In this document: positions 1 through 6,837 of the stretch, in pieces
How the letters are laid out: every line of letters begins with the position of its first letter
Numbering within the stretch: the first letter of the stretch is position 1
NCBI GenBank assembly: GCA_046546095.1
Contig: JBKGYK010000079.1
Location: 1 to 13,350 of the forward strand
Direction: 5' to 3'
DNA length: 13,350 bases
From: JAQIBY01 sp046546095
GTDB lineage: Bacteria; Bacteroidota; Bacteroidia; Bacteroidales; ML635J-15
Translations under genes and position numbers: made by a program
The notes under the pieces: generated by a model
Database searches by the model: none
Seen by the model: the letters and a program-made list of their open reading frames with translations, nothing else
Told to the model about the DNA's origin: nothing

Positions 1-3
1 TAA

Positions 4-43
4 GCTTTTGGCGCCATTTTTGACCAAAAATGGTGCCAAAAGC
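4..43. repeat. Inverted repeat: 18-bp stem, 4-nt loop
   Basis: The left arm GCTTTTGGCGCCATTTTT (4-21) pairs with 26-43 over 18 bp with a single G-U wobble; the loop is GACC. The element probably lies downstream of a gene beyond the left edge and may end its transcript. Neither side carries a T-run after the stem, so it is not a textbook intrinsic terminator. A REP-like or MITE-like repeat is the alternative. Confidence 0.6.
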
Positions 44-359
44 AGTCTCTTATCGCATAAGCCATAGCACAGCAGCAGGGCTATACACGGTCGCTGGTTT
101 CTCAACCGGACTTGTTTGGTTGGAGTTTGCCCGGCGGCAGCGATGATGTCCGGTTTCATGCCGCAACGCAATAAAAGCACATTGATTGCGAAAAAGCATC
201 ACTTTTTTACTATTCATAAACATCCTTAGCCCTGCTCTGCACAACTTTTCATCACAAGCTTAGCATCTGGCTTGTTGCTTCTCCAAAAATAAGTGCCGCA
301 GAGGTCCGCTAAGAAGCTCCGGGAACCGCAGGGAACAAATTCCTGTTGTTGTGCTGGTA

Positions 360-377
360 TTGCATAGAGCTATGCAA
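360..377. repeat. 18-bp palindrome, operator-like
   Basis: TTGCATAGAGCTATGCAA has perfect 8-bp arms around a 2-bp AG centre. The short spacer favours a dimeric regulator site over an RNA hairpin. It lies about 430 bp before korA, and the gene it would serve is unknown. Confidence 0.4.
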
Positions 378-626
378 ATGTGAGGATGTGAAAAAATGCC
401 TGTTTGTTTCAGGGAAAATGCATTGATGTGAATGCGCAGCCGGTATGTTTGAAAAAAACGAAGGGCTTTGTTAAAACAGGTATTTCTAAAACCATGAATT
501 TTTACAGGAGAAACAATTTCAGAGAAAAATAAGGACATTGGTTTTTCAGGAACTCAAAGGTCATAAATCAGTAAGGAATTTGACAAGACAGGTACATAAC
601 AGGCAGTTTTTCAGATGACTTTAAAC

Positions 627-642
627 ATGTTTTACAAAACAT
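627..642. repeat. 16-bp AT-rich palindrome upstream of korA
   Basis: ATGTTTTACAAAACAT has perfect 7-bp arms and a 2-bp centre, about 160 bp before the korA start. It could be a regulator site for the kor operon, but AT-rich sequence produces such palindromes by chance. Confidence 0.25.
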
Positions 643-756
643 TTTATTTGCCAGTGGTCTCCATGCAGCCAGACGGGCTAATATTAGTGGATTTTAAAGA
701 TTTTTATCTTTATAAAAAAAATAATAAAAAACTGCATGCTATTGTTTGAAACTCTT

Positions 757-764
757 TAATTTTG
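757..764 (+). promoter_or_regulatory. Candidate -7 element of the korA promoter
   Basis: TAATTTTG matches the Bacteroidota -7 consensus TAnnTTTG and sits 39 bp before the korA ATG, which would give a leader of roughly 30 nt. No good TTTG -33 element lies at the expected 19-21 bp further upstream, so this is tentative. Confidence 0.35.
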
Positions 765-803
765 CTGTATAAAATTGTATTTTAACAAACACGTTATACT
801 GTC

Positions 804-2657
804 ATGAGTAAAAACGGAAAAGTAATTGAACGCGAAGAAGTAGTTGTAAAGTTTGCCGGTGACTCCGGTGACGGAATGCAGCTAACGGGCACCCAGTTTT
901 CTGATGCCTCAGCTTCTTTGGGTAATGATCTGTCAACCTTTCCTGATTTCCCGTCAGAAATCAGGGCGCCACAAGGTACCCTGGCCGGTGTATCCGGATT
1001 TCAGGTACGAATCGGCACAAAGGACATTGAAACGCCGGGCGATCTGGCTGATGTTTTGGTTGCGATGAATCCCGCAGCCTTAAAGTCTAACCTGAAATGG
1101 GTCAAACCAGGTGCCACCATTATTATCGACATTGATAATTTCGATAACAAGCACTACAAAAAAGCCGGATTTGTTGAAGATCCGCTTGGTGATGGTTCAG
1201 TTGAAGGCTACAACATTATCAAAGCACCAATAACTCAGCTTACGCGGGCAACCATTCGTGAGCTTAACATTGGCCTTGATAACAAAACAGCAGACAAGGC
1301 TAAGAATCAGTTTGTCATGGGCATACTGTTTTGGTTATTCAACCGGAATCTTGAAAACGGAAAAGAATTTATCCGGCAAAAATTTGCCAAAAAGCCTAAG
1401 CTTGTTGAAGCAAACATAGCTGTTCTCAATGGTGGATACCATTATGCCGAGACAATTGAGGCTTTATCTACAACATTTCAGATAAAGCCATCAAATGAGC
1501 GTAAGGGTAAATTTCGTCAGATCACTGGTAATATTGCCACCAGTTGGGGTCTTATTGCCGGAGCAGAAAAAGCAGGGAAACCATTATTTCTGGGCTCTTA
1601 TCCCATTACTCCGGCATCGGAGATATTGCAGGAGTTATCCAATCGCAAGGACATGGGAGTTAAGACCTTCCAGGCGGAAGATGAAATTGCCGGTGTAATT
1701 ACCGCCATTGGTGCGAGTTTCACTGGTAGCCTGGGAGCCACGAGTACTTCAGGTCCCGGTCTTTCTTTAAAAGCTGAAGCACTGGGTCTGGCTATTATGA
1801 CTGAATTGCCTCTTGTAGTGGTTAATGTACAGCGTGGCGGACCTTCAACAGGTCTTCCTACCAAGCCGGAACAATCAGATCTGCTTCAGGCCTTGTACGG
1901 CAGGAACGGTGAAAGTCCGATACCGGTTATTGCAGCTACCTCCCCTGGCAATTGTTTTCATTATGCCCTTGAGGCCAGTCGTATCGCCATTGAGCATATG
2001 ACACCTGTAATTTTGCTGACTGACGGATACCTTGCCAATGGGACAGAGCTCTGGAAAATCCCTGATATGGATGACATCCCTTCCATCAATGCCCCTGATG
2101 TTGAAGACAAGGACCCGAATTATGAGCCCTACCGCAGGGATCCAGAAAAGCTCAACCGTTACTGGGCAGTTCCCGGTCAAAAAGGACTGAGACACCGCGT
2201 AGGCGGACTTGAGAAAGCCGATGTTACTGGAGAAGTTTCACATGATCCCTATAACCACCAGCGAATGACAGAGTTGCGCCAGCAGAAAGTTGAGCGCATT
2301 GCCAAATATATTCCTCAACAGGAAATATATGGCAGTGAAGAAGGTGGTGATCTTCTTGTTGTCGGATGGGGAGGCACTTACGGCGCCTTACATTCAGCGG
2401 TAAAAGAATTGCGTAATCAGGGTAAAGACATCAGTCTGGCTCAGTTTAACTATATTTATCCGCTGCCGGAAAATACAGAAGAAGTTTTCAGTAAGTTCAA
2501 TAAGATACTGGTATGTGAGATTAATATGGGACAATTTGCTCATTATCTGAGATCGCACCTCCCACAATTCACATATTTACAACACAACAAAGTTCAGGGA
2601 CTGCCATTCTACATCTCTGAATTGAAAGAAAAATTCACTGAAATTCTGGAGGGTTAA
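804..2657 (+). CDS. korA: 2-oxoacid (2-oxoglutarate):ferredoxin oxidoreductase, fused gamma-alpha subunit
   Basis: This 617-residue protein is the large subunit of a two-subunit 2-oxoacid:ferredoxin oxidoreductase, which with KorB interconverts 2-oxoglutarate plus CoA and succinyl-CoA plus CO2 using ferredoxin in the cytoplasm. Residues 12-220 form the gamma domain, with the glycine-rich motif GDSGDGMQ (19-26). The alpha domain follows from about 240 and carries the family motifs YPITP (266-270), TSTSGPG (313-319) and NVQRGGPSTGLPTK (341-354). Residues 510-610 are the C-terminal domain. The gamma-alpha fusion and length fit bacterial and archaeal two-subunit enzymes. The ATG at 804 has no clear Shine-Dalgarno but starts just before the first conserved strand. 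korB follows after 5 nt. Substrate preference for 2-oxoglutarate over pyruvate or branched-chain oxoacids is inferred from family resemblance and not proven here. Confidence 0.93.
   Translation: MSKNGKVIEREEVVVKFAGDSGDGMQLTGTQFSDASASLGNDLSTFPDFPSEIRAPQGTLAGVSGFQVRIGTKDIETPGDLADVLVAMNPAALKSNLKWVKPGATIIIDIDNFDNKHYKKAGFVEDPLGDGSVEGYNIIKAPITQLTRATIRELNIGLDNKTADKAKNQFVMGILFWLFNRNLENGKEFIRQKFAKKPKLVEANIAVLNGGYHYAETIEALSTTFQIKPSNERKGKFRQITGNIATSWGLIAGAEKAGKPLFLGSYPITPASEILQELSNRKDMGVKTFQAEDEIAGVITAIGASFTGSLGATSTSGPGLSLKAEALGLAIMTELPLVVVNVQRGGPSTGLPTKPEQSDLLQALYGRNGESPIPVIAATSPGNCFHYALEASRIAIEHMTPVILLTDGYLANGTELWKIPDMDDIPSINAPDVEDKDPNYEPYRRDPEKLNRYWAVPGQKGLRHRVGGLEKADVTGEVSHDPYNHQRMTELRQQKVERIAKYIPQQEIYGSEEGGDLLVVGWGGTYGALHSAVKELRNQGKDISLAQFNYIYPLPENTEEVFSKFNKILVCEINMGQFAHYLRSHLPQFTYLQHNKVQGLPFYISELKEKFTEILEG
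2648..2653 (+). promoter_or_regulatory. Ribosome binding site of korB inside the korA end
   Basis: GGAGGG overlaps the last codons of korA and lies 9 nt before the korB ATG at 2663. It supports that start and suggests translational coupling; clear sites like this are uncommon in this window. Confidence 0.6.
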
Positions 2658-2662
2658 TTATT

Positions 2663-3682
2663 ATGGAAGACAAACAGAAACTCACAAAAAAAGATTTCGT
2701 TGTTGACGGACCCGTAAAATGGTGTGCCGGCTGCGGCGCGTTCAGTATATTATCATCCATACAAAATGCATTGCCGGAGATGGGGAAAGATATTGAAGAC
2801 TTTGTCTTTGTATCAGGAATCGGCTGTTCATCACGTTTCCCTTATTATATGGAAACATATGGATTTCATGGGCTGCACGGGAGAGCATCAGCACTTGCGT
2901 CAGGGATGAAAACGGCCAATCCCAAATTGTCACTTTGGCAAATTACCGGTGATGGCGATGCTATGGCTATCGGTGGCAACCACTTTATCCACATGATACG
3001 GCGTAATATTGATATCAATGTGCTATTGTTCAACAACAAAATCTACGGACTCACCAAGGGACAATATTCTCCAACCACGCCCAAAGGTTCAATAACAAAA
3101 ACATCTCCTCACGGGACCATCGAAAATCCGTTTAATCCGGGAGAGCTAACCATGGGAGCGCAGGGTACGTTTTTTGCCAGATTGCTGGACAAAGAGCCCA
3201 AAATGATGAAAAACGTATTTATTGAGGCGGAGAAACACAAAGGAACATCCATCATGGAGATTCTTCAGAATTGTGTAATCTTCAACAATGCTGTTCATGA
3301 AAGTATTGCAAGCAAAGAGGTGCGCAATGACCGAACCATTTACCTCGAGCACGGAAAACCCATGCTTTTTGGTAAGGAAAAAGAAAAAGGTCTTGTGATA
3401 AAAGATGGCAAACTTGCAGTAGTTAAACTGGGAGAAAACGGAATCAGTACAGATGATATTCTGATACATGATGCCCATAATCCCGATCCCAATGTTCACT
3501 ATATGCTTAGCCGTATGACCTATCCGGAATTCCCGGTTGCCCTCGGCATTATCCGCTCGGTAAATGATGGTGACACTTACGACCAGTTGCTTGAGCAACA
3601 GGTGGATTTTGAGAAAAAAGAAAGTAAATTCAATAATATGAATGACTTGCTTAACTCAGGCAAAGTATTTAAGCTTGAATAG
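2663..3682 (+). CDS. korB: 2-oxoacid (2-oxoglutarate):ferredoxin oxidoreductase, beta subunit
   Basis: This 339-residue beta subunit binds thiamine diphosphate and the electron-transferring [4Fe-4S] cluster, and partners KorA. The cofactor motif runs from GDGD (96-99) to NNKIYGLTKGQ (124-134). Four cysteines at 21, 24 (CAGC), 55 (IGCSS) and 204 (QNC) match the spacing of the cluster ligands known from archaeal two-subunit enzymes, so the enzyme should pass electrons directly to an external ferredoxin. HGRA (72-75) is also family-typical. The length is normal, with no truncation. korB lies 5 nt after korA and ends before a hairpin terminator, so the two form a complete operon. No delta (ferredoxin-like) subunit is encoded beside it, as expected for the KorAB type. 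Confidence 0.93.
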   Translation: MEDKQKLTKKDFVVDGPVKWCAGCGAFSILSSIQNALPEMGKDIEDFVFVSGIGCSSRFPYYMETYGFHGLHGRASALASGMKTANPKLSLWQITGDGDAMAIGGNHFIHMIRRNIDINVLLFNNKIYGLTKGQYSPTTPKGSITKTSPHGTIENPFNPGELTMGAQGTFFARLLDKEPKMMKNVFIEAEKHKGTSIMEILQNCVIFNNAVHESIASKEVRNDRTIYLEHGKPMLFGKEKEKGLVIKDGKLAVVKLGENGISTDDILIHDAHNPDPNVHYMLSRMTYPEFPVALGIIRSVNDGDTYDQLLEQQVDFEKKESKFNNMNDLLNSGKVFKLE

Positions 3683-3714
3683 GAAAAAAATAATCAGCAG
3701 AAAAGATAGATTAA

Positions 3715-3744
3715 GAGGTTGTCATTTATGGCAACCTCTATTTG
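3715..3744 (+). terminator. Hairpin terminator after korB
   Basis: GAGGTTGTC (3715-3723) pairs with GGCAACCTC (3730-3738) over 9 bp with one G-U, around a 6-nt loop ATTTAT. The tail TATTTG is only moderately T-rich. It lies 32 nt after the korB stop and separates the kor operon from the lipoprotein genes. Confidence 0.65.
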
Positions 3745-3769
3745 CATATAATAGGCAGTATAATCTAAA

Positions 3770-4183
3770 ATGCTTTTCTTATATTCGTTCCTTATGATGA
3801 AGAAAATCAGCATACCTGTTTATCTGATGGCGGCACTGCTCTTATTTTTCGCCTGTGACACACCATACAGCGATGCAAAAAAAATGCACAGGAGACAGAG
3901 AGTATTGCTTGAGTATCAGCAAAAGGCTGTCAGGGATTCTGTATTAACCGATGAGGAAATCAACAGGATGCTGGAAGCATACAAAGAGAATCTGGGCTTT
4001 AACAGAAATGTATCCATGAAATACGAAACAGATACTACAGGCATGGCTTCCTATATGGAGCATTTGAATGCAATGAATCAGGACATGGATGAGCACTATA
4101 CTTCAGTCAATAAAAACCTGAAAGCAAGTGAAGGTTATGATGAGTTCAGAAAAAAACTGCTTGAATTATATTTTGGAAAATAA
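3770..4183 (+). CDS. Small putative lipoprotein with EF-hand-like acidic motif
   Basis: The family is not recognised. The protein has up to 137 residues. A signal sequence (two lysines at 11-12, hydrophobic stretch 13-28) ends in LFFAC, which gives a lipidated Cys29, so it is probably anchored in the cell envelope. The mature part is about 108 residues, highly charged and probably helical. DSVLTDEEI (56-64) resembles the second half of an EF-hand loop (D, hydrophobic, E) but lacks the first two calcium-binding positions. The whole mature region aligns by eye with the C-terminal half of the next protein, including the ending EGYDEF (121-126). Starts at 3794 or 3797 (MMKK or MKK) would give a more ordinary signal peptide; 3770 is kept because its upstream is A-rich, as is usual in the phylum. 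The next gene follows after 12 nt, so the pair is probably an operon. Confidence 0.75.
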   Translation: MLFLYSFLMMKKISIPVYLMAALLLFFACDTPYSDAKKMHRRQRVLLEYQQKAVRDSVLTDEEINRMLEAYKENLGFNRNVSMKYETDTTGMASYMEHLNAMNQDMDEHYTSVNKNLKASEGYDEFRKKLLELYFGK

Positions 4184-4195
4184 TACCTTGAGAAC

Positions 4196-4954
4196 ATGAA
4201 ACAAAGTACAGGCATCATACTACTATTCATCACGATTCTAACAGCCCTGATTTTTAAGGCTTGCAATGATCCCAAACAAGCAGGACAGGAAATCCTTAAT
4301 GCAAGCAATTCACTGCTAGAAAGTCAGAATGCAGCCGTGGCTGATAGTGTACTGACAGAAGATGAGATTTCTGATCTTATTGAACAAAGAACAGATCTCC
4401 GGACATTGCTGAAATCCACGCTGGATGATATGAACGAGAAAGAAAGGGTCCAAGTTTGCAAATATCTGGCTTCCCACATGTATGAGACTGAAAGGGCATG
4501 GAAACAATCCAACCGCCATCTGTTTTATCCAGAAGGTGGCAGTGAGTATTTTCTGCGTTGTAAGAAATTCAAGCCAATATATCAGGATTGCAAAAGTTGG
4601 AGGAAACTGGCCTCACGGATTTTTTTCACATCCATACGCAGTACAGCACAACAAGCCATGTCAGTTCAGTACGATTTGGCCAGAAAGCAGGTCAGGGCTG
4701 CACAAGACGGTGTAATCACAGATGAAGAAATTGACACCATTATTCAAGCCTTTAATCGCAGTATGGGGACTTATCAGCAGATATATGATTCCATCAGCGG
4801 AAATGACAAGTTGATGAATGAATTTGAAAAAGAGCTGGCTGATATTGAGCAGCGTTTTGCAGAAATGAATAAAGCTGACAGAACCAAACTGGCGGAAAGT
4901 GAAAACTACGATAAGCTGAAAGATGCCATGGAAAAAGCCATGTATACTGAATAA
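4196..4954 (+). CDS. Putative lipoprotein with two EF-hand-like acidic motifs
   Basis: The family is not recognised. The protein has 252 residues. Residues 1-22 form a hydrophobic signal sequence ending FKAC, with Cys23 the likely lipidation site; the lipobox is loose, so a plain signal anchor is possible. The rest is charged and predicted helical. It contains DSVLTEDEI (50-58) and DGVITDEEI (171-179), the same motif as in the upstream protein. The second half (about 160-252) aligns along its length with the mature upstream protein and ends ESENYDKL (234-241). The middle (about 85-140) is unique and holds Cys88, Cys122 and Cys132, and looks like an insertion between two copies of the module. 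Separated by 12 nt from its paralogue, it is probably co-transcribed and the product of duplication. No enzymatic motif is visible. Confidence 0.8.
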   Translation: MKQSTGIILLFITILTALIFKACNDPKQAGQEILNASNSLLESQNAAVADSVLTEDEISDLIEQRTDLRTLLKSTLDDMNEKERVQVCKYLASHMYETERAWKQSNRHLFYPEGGSEYFLRCKKFKPIYQDCKSWRKLASRIFFTSIRSTAQQAMSVQYDLARKQVRAAQDGVITDEEIDTIIQAFNRSMGTYQQIYDSISGNDKLMNEFEKELADIEQRFAEMNKADRTKLAESENYDKLKDAMEKAMYTE

Positions 4955-5111
4955 AACTTTATGGCATACTATTTTTTGTACGACACCAATGCGGCTCAGT
5001 TTTGCACATGCTGCATATTCCCGGATAAATTTATTGCCAGGGAAATTTCCTTTTTTACCCTCTATCTGAAATCTTAAAAACCCATTTCCGCAGCCCGACG
5101 GAGACGGATAC

Positions 5112-5216
5112 CCTGCTGCACTGCACGGGAGTATTTTGTGCTGTGGCAGGAGTGGACGACAGAAACTCCCTGCCCCAGCAGAACAAAAACTGCCGTGCAG
5201 GGTGGCAGGTAGCAGG
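5112..5216. repeat. GC-rich nested imperfect palindrome
   Basis: Three pairs of arms are nested: CCTGCT/AGCAGG (5112-5117 with 5211-5216), CTGCACGG/CCGTGCAG (5121-5128 with 5193-5200) and an imperfect ~20-nt inner stem (5134-5153 with 5165-5188), around an 11-nt loop at 5154-5164. The composition differs sharply from the AT-rich flanks. Candidates are a dispersed intergenic repeat, a small non-autonomous element or a structured RNA. Confidence 0.5.
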
Positions 5217-5342
5217 CGGAGGCGGAGATTCAGCTAACGGATAGCCTGAATGCACTTCTGCTGCCCTGCAATAAGTCACACTTACAAAGCTCAGAACCTG
5301 TTTAAACATTTTTTGGGGACATGTGTTATATTGATATATTAA

Positions 5343-5357
5343 TTAGAAACATTCTAA
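5343..5357. promoter_or_regulatory. PerR-box-like palindrome before the lipoprotein SOD gene
   Basis: TTAGAAACATTCTAA has 6-bp perfect arms and ends 3 nt before the ATG at 5361. It matches the Fur-family PerR box TTATAATnATTATAA at 11 of 14 fixed positions, with one mismatched pair (G/C) compensated across the dyad. Such a site would fit peroxide or iron control of a superoxide dismutase. AT-rich sequence makes chance matches common, and it could also act as a small RNA hairpin at the start codon. Confidence 0.3.
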
Positions 5358-5360
5358 ATT

Positions 5361-6149
5361 ATGACTATGAAACACATGAAATTATTACTATTACCCATAT
5401 TACTTGTGGGTCTTATTTCCTGCGAATCAGGAGATAAAACTGAGAAAGAAAAAGCAGCACATTCAGAGAAAGAGACATCTTCCATCAGTGTGAAAGCTGA
5501 TGATGTGCCGGACTCCCCTTATACTTTTGGGGATCTGCCCTATTCTGCAGATGCTTTGGAACCCCATATTGATGCTGAAATCATGAGATTGCATTATGGA
5601 AAGCATCACAAAGGATACTACAAGAAATTTTTGCATGCCATAGAAGGCAGCTCACTTGAAGGAAAGGAATTGTCGGTAATATTTTCGAAGATAGACAATC
5701 ACGATGCTTCGGTGCGCAACAATGCAGGTGGTTATTACAATCACTGGGTATTTTGGCACAACATGTCTCCTGAAGGAGGTGGTGAGCCCGGATCTGCATT
5801 AAAAGTAGCCATTAGCGATGCTTTTGGCAGCATGGACAATTTTTTCAATGAGTTCAACTCAGCCGCTAAAAGTCAGTTTGGCAGTGGCTGGGCCTGGTTG
5901 ATTATGGATGAAAACGGTGATTTACTGATTACCAACACGCCAAATCAGGACAATCCCCTCATGAATACAAGTGATTACCAGGGATATCCTCTGTTGGCCA
6001 TTGATGTCTGGGAACACGCATATTATCTTCAGTATAAGAATGAGCGTGACAGTTATATTGAAGCTTTTCGTCATGTAATTGACTGGGAAGAAGTAAGCAG
6101 GCGTTATCAGATGGCACTTGAAGGCAAGCATTACATACCATACAAATAA
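5361..6149 (+). CDS. Lipoprotein superoxide dismutase (Mn/Fe family, Mn-type signature)
   Basis: This 262-residue protein dismutates superoxide to oxygen and peroxide. A lipoprotein signal (hydrophobic 8-19, LISC with Cys21) is followed by a charged linker (22-50), so the enzyme sits outside the inner membrane, anchored by lipid. The catalytic domain spans about 53-253. Metal ligands by alignment to E. coli SodA are His69, His128, Asp215 and His219; the second-sphere Tyr is Tyr86 and the gateway His is His82. Gly124 and Gln196 (NTPNQDNPLM) match the Mn-type pattern, not the Fe-type Gln/Ala arrangement, though cambialistic use cannot be excluded. Trp129 follows a ligand where the paralogue has Ser. 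Starts at 5367 or 5376 would also keep the signal. The cytosolic paralogue follows after 34 nt. Confidence 0.92.
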   Translation: MTMKHMKLLLLPILLVGLISCESGDKTEKEKAAHSEKETSSISVKADDVPDSPYTFGDLPYSADALEPHIDAEIMRLHYGKHHKGYYKKFLHAIEGSSLEGKELSVIFSKIDNHDASVRNNAGGYYNHWVFWHNMSPEGGGEPGSALKVAISDAFGSMDNFFNEFNSAAKSQFGSGWAWLIMDENGDLLITNTPNQDNPLMNTSDYQGYPLLAIDVWEHAYYLQYKNERDSYIEAFRHVIDWEEVSRRYQMALEGKHYIPYK

Positions 6150-6172
6150 AATATTGTTACATCTCAAAAAAA

Positions 6173-6177
6173 CAGGA
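6173..6177 (+). promoter_or_regulatory. Ribosome binding site fixing the start of the second SOD
   Basis: AGGAG lies 6 nt before the ATG at 6184. It decides that start over the in-frame ATG at 6118, which lies inside the previous gene and would add 22 residues with no homology to superoxide dismutases. Confidence 0.7.
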
Positions 6178-6183
6178 GAAAAT

Positions 6184-6813
6184 ATGTTACACGATAAGAT
6201 TAAAGAAGTACAGTTTCCCGAACTGGGATATGATTACAATGCACTGGAGCCTCATATTGATGCACAAACCATGGAATTACATTACACCAAGCATCACAAA
6301 GGCTACTACACCAAATTGCAGAATGCAGTAGAAAACACGGATACCGCTGAGAAAAGTCTTGCCGGGGTATTTAAGAACATCAGTAATTATCCGGCCGGTG
6401 TGAGAAACAATGGAGGTGGTCATTACAACCACAGTTTATTCTGGAGTATCATGGGTCCGAATGGTGGTGGTAAACCATCGGGGAAACTGATGGATGCCAT
6501 TGAGTCGGCTTTTGGTTCATTTGAAAGTTTCCGGGAGAAATTTGAAACTGCAGCCAAGGGGCGATTTGGATCCGGCTGGGCATGGCTGGTGGTAAAAGAC
6601 AACAAGCAACTGGCTGTTACTGACACACCCAATCAGGACAACCCTCTTATGGACACAGTTGATACAAAAGGGATGCCGGTATTAGCGCTGGATGTATGGG
6701 AACATGCATATTACTTAACATACCAGAACCGTCGTCCGGATTACATTTCAGCTTTCTGGAATGTGGTTGACTGGGATGCTGTATCGGAGCGATATGAAGC
6801 AGCCATATCATAA
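6184..6813 (+). CDS. sodA: Cytosolic superoxide dismutase, Mn-type
   Basis: This 209-residue protein is a full-length Mn/Fe superoxide dismutase with no signal peptide, so it acts in the cytoplasm. Metal ligands by alignment to E. coli SodA are His24, His83, Asp170 and His174, and Tyr41 is the active-site tyrosine. Gly79 and Gln151 (DTPNQDNPLM) give the Mn-type signature. Blocks such as NHSLFW, RFGSGWAWLV, LDVWEHAYYL and QNRRPDYI are nearly those of E. coli SodA. About half of the residues match the upstream lipoprotein SOD by eye, so the two are paralogues. The 34-nt gap with no separate terminator suggests one transcript, closed by the terminator at 6838-6871. The start at 6184 is set by AGGAG and by the usual family N-terminus. 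Confidence 0.94.
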   Translation: MLHDKIKEVQFPELGYDYNALEPHIDAQTMELHYTKHHKGYYTKLQNAVENTDTAEKSLAGVFKNISNYPAGVRNNGGGHYNHSLFWSIMGPNGGGKPSGKLMDAIESAFGSFESFREKFETAAKGRFGSGWAWLVVKDNKQLAVTDTPNQDNPLMDTVDTKGMPVLALDVWEHAYYLTYQNRRPDYISAFWNVVDWDAVSERYEAAIS

Positions 6814-6837
6814 CAATCAATAACAAACAAATATAAA

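Larger units (their letters stand above)
44..803. other. Long intergenic region, no convincing gene
   Basis: About 760 bases without a credible coding sequence. The minus-strand open frames at 50-244 and 260-538 have no recognisable domain, no ribosome binding site and an unlikely composition (rich in Cys, His and Arg). The left part (about 60-350) is richer in GC than the AT-rich right part. The region holds an 8-bp inverted repeat AACCGGAC/GTCCGGTT (104-111 with 148-155), an 18-bp palindrome (360-377), a 16-bp palindrome (627-642) and an AT-rich hairpin TAAAGAT/ATCTTTA (695-701 with 706-712). The last 100 bases should contain the korA promoter. A structured non-coding RNA in the GC-rich part is possible but unproven. 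Confidence 0.55.
4955..5360. other. Intergenic region with GC-rich nested palindrome
   Basis: This 406-base gap has three parts. The first 130 bases are AT-rich with no clear terminator. Positions 5091-5270 are markedly GC-rich and hold an imperfect nested palindrome (listed separately). The last 90 bases are AT-rich and lead into the lipoprotein SOD gene. The minus-strand open frame 5055-5309 follows the palindrome and has no domain-like features, so it is not called as a gene. Confidence 0.6.

Noticed and set aside
50..244. 64-codon minus-strand open frame
   Set aside because: No domain, no ribosome binding site, odd Cys/His/Arg-rich composition and an internal stem-forming stretch; more likely non-coding.
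260..538. 92-codon minus-strand open frame
   Set aside because: No recognisable motif or start signal; the frame crosses the 18-bp palindrome and looks like chance or a decayed repeat.
3146..3598. 150-codon minus-strand open frame
   Set aside because: Lies fully antisense to korB, whose motifs are unambiguous; it is a shadow.
4923..4977. Possible terminator of the lipoprotein pair (ATGCCAT/ATGGCAT then a T-run)
   Set aside because: The 7-bp arms are 31 nt apart, one arm lies inside the coding region, and the T-run is offset; too weak to call.
5039..5057. GGAAATTTCC followed by six T residues as a terminator
   Set aside because: The palindrome has no room for a proper loop, so a stable hairpin is unlikely.
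5055..5309. 84-codon minus-strand open frame across the GC-rich palindrome
   Set aside because: The frame is carried by the inverted repeat; the protein is Pro/Ser/Cys-rich with no domain.
6118..6183. Upstream in-frame ATG for the cytosolic SOD
   Set aside because: It overlaps the previous gene, lacks a ribosome binding site and would add 22 non-homologous residues; AGGAG supports 6184.
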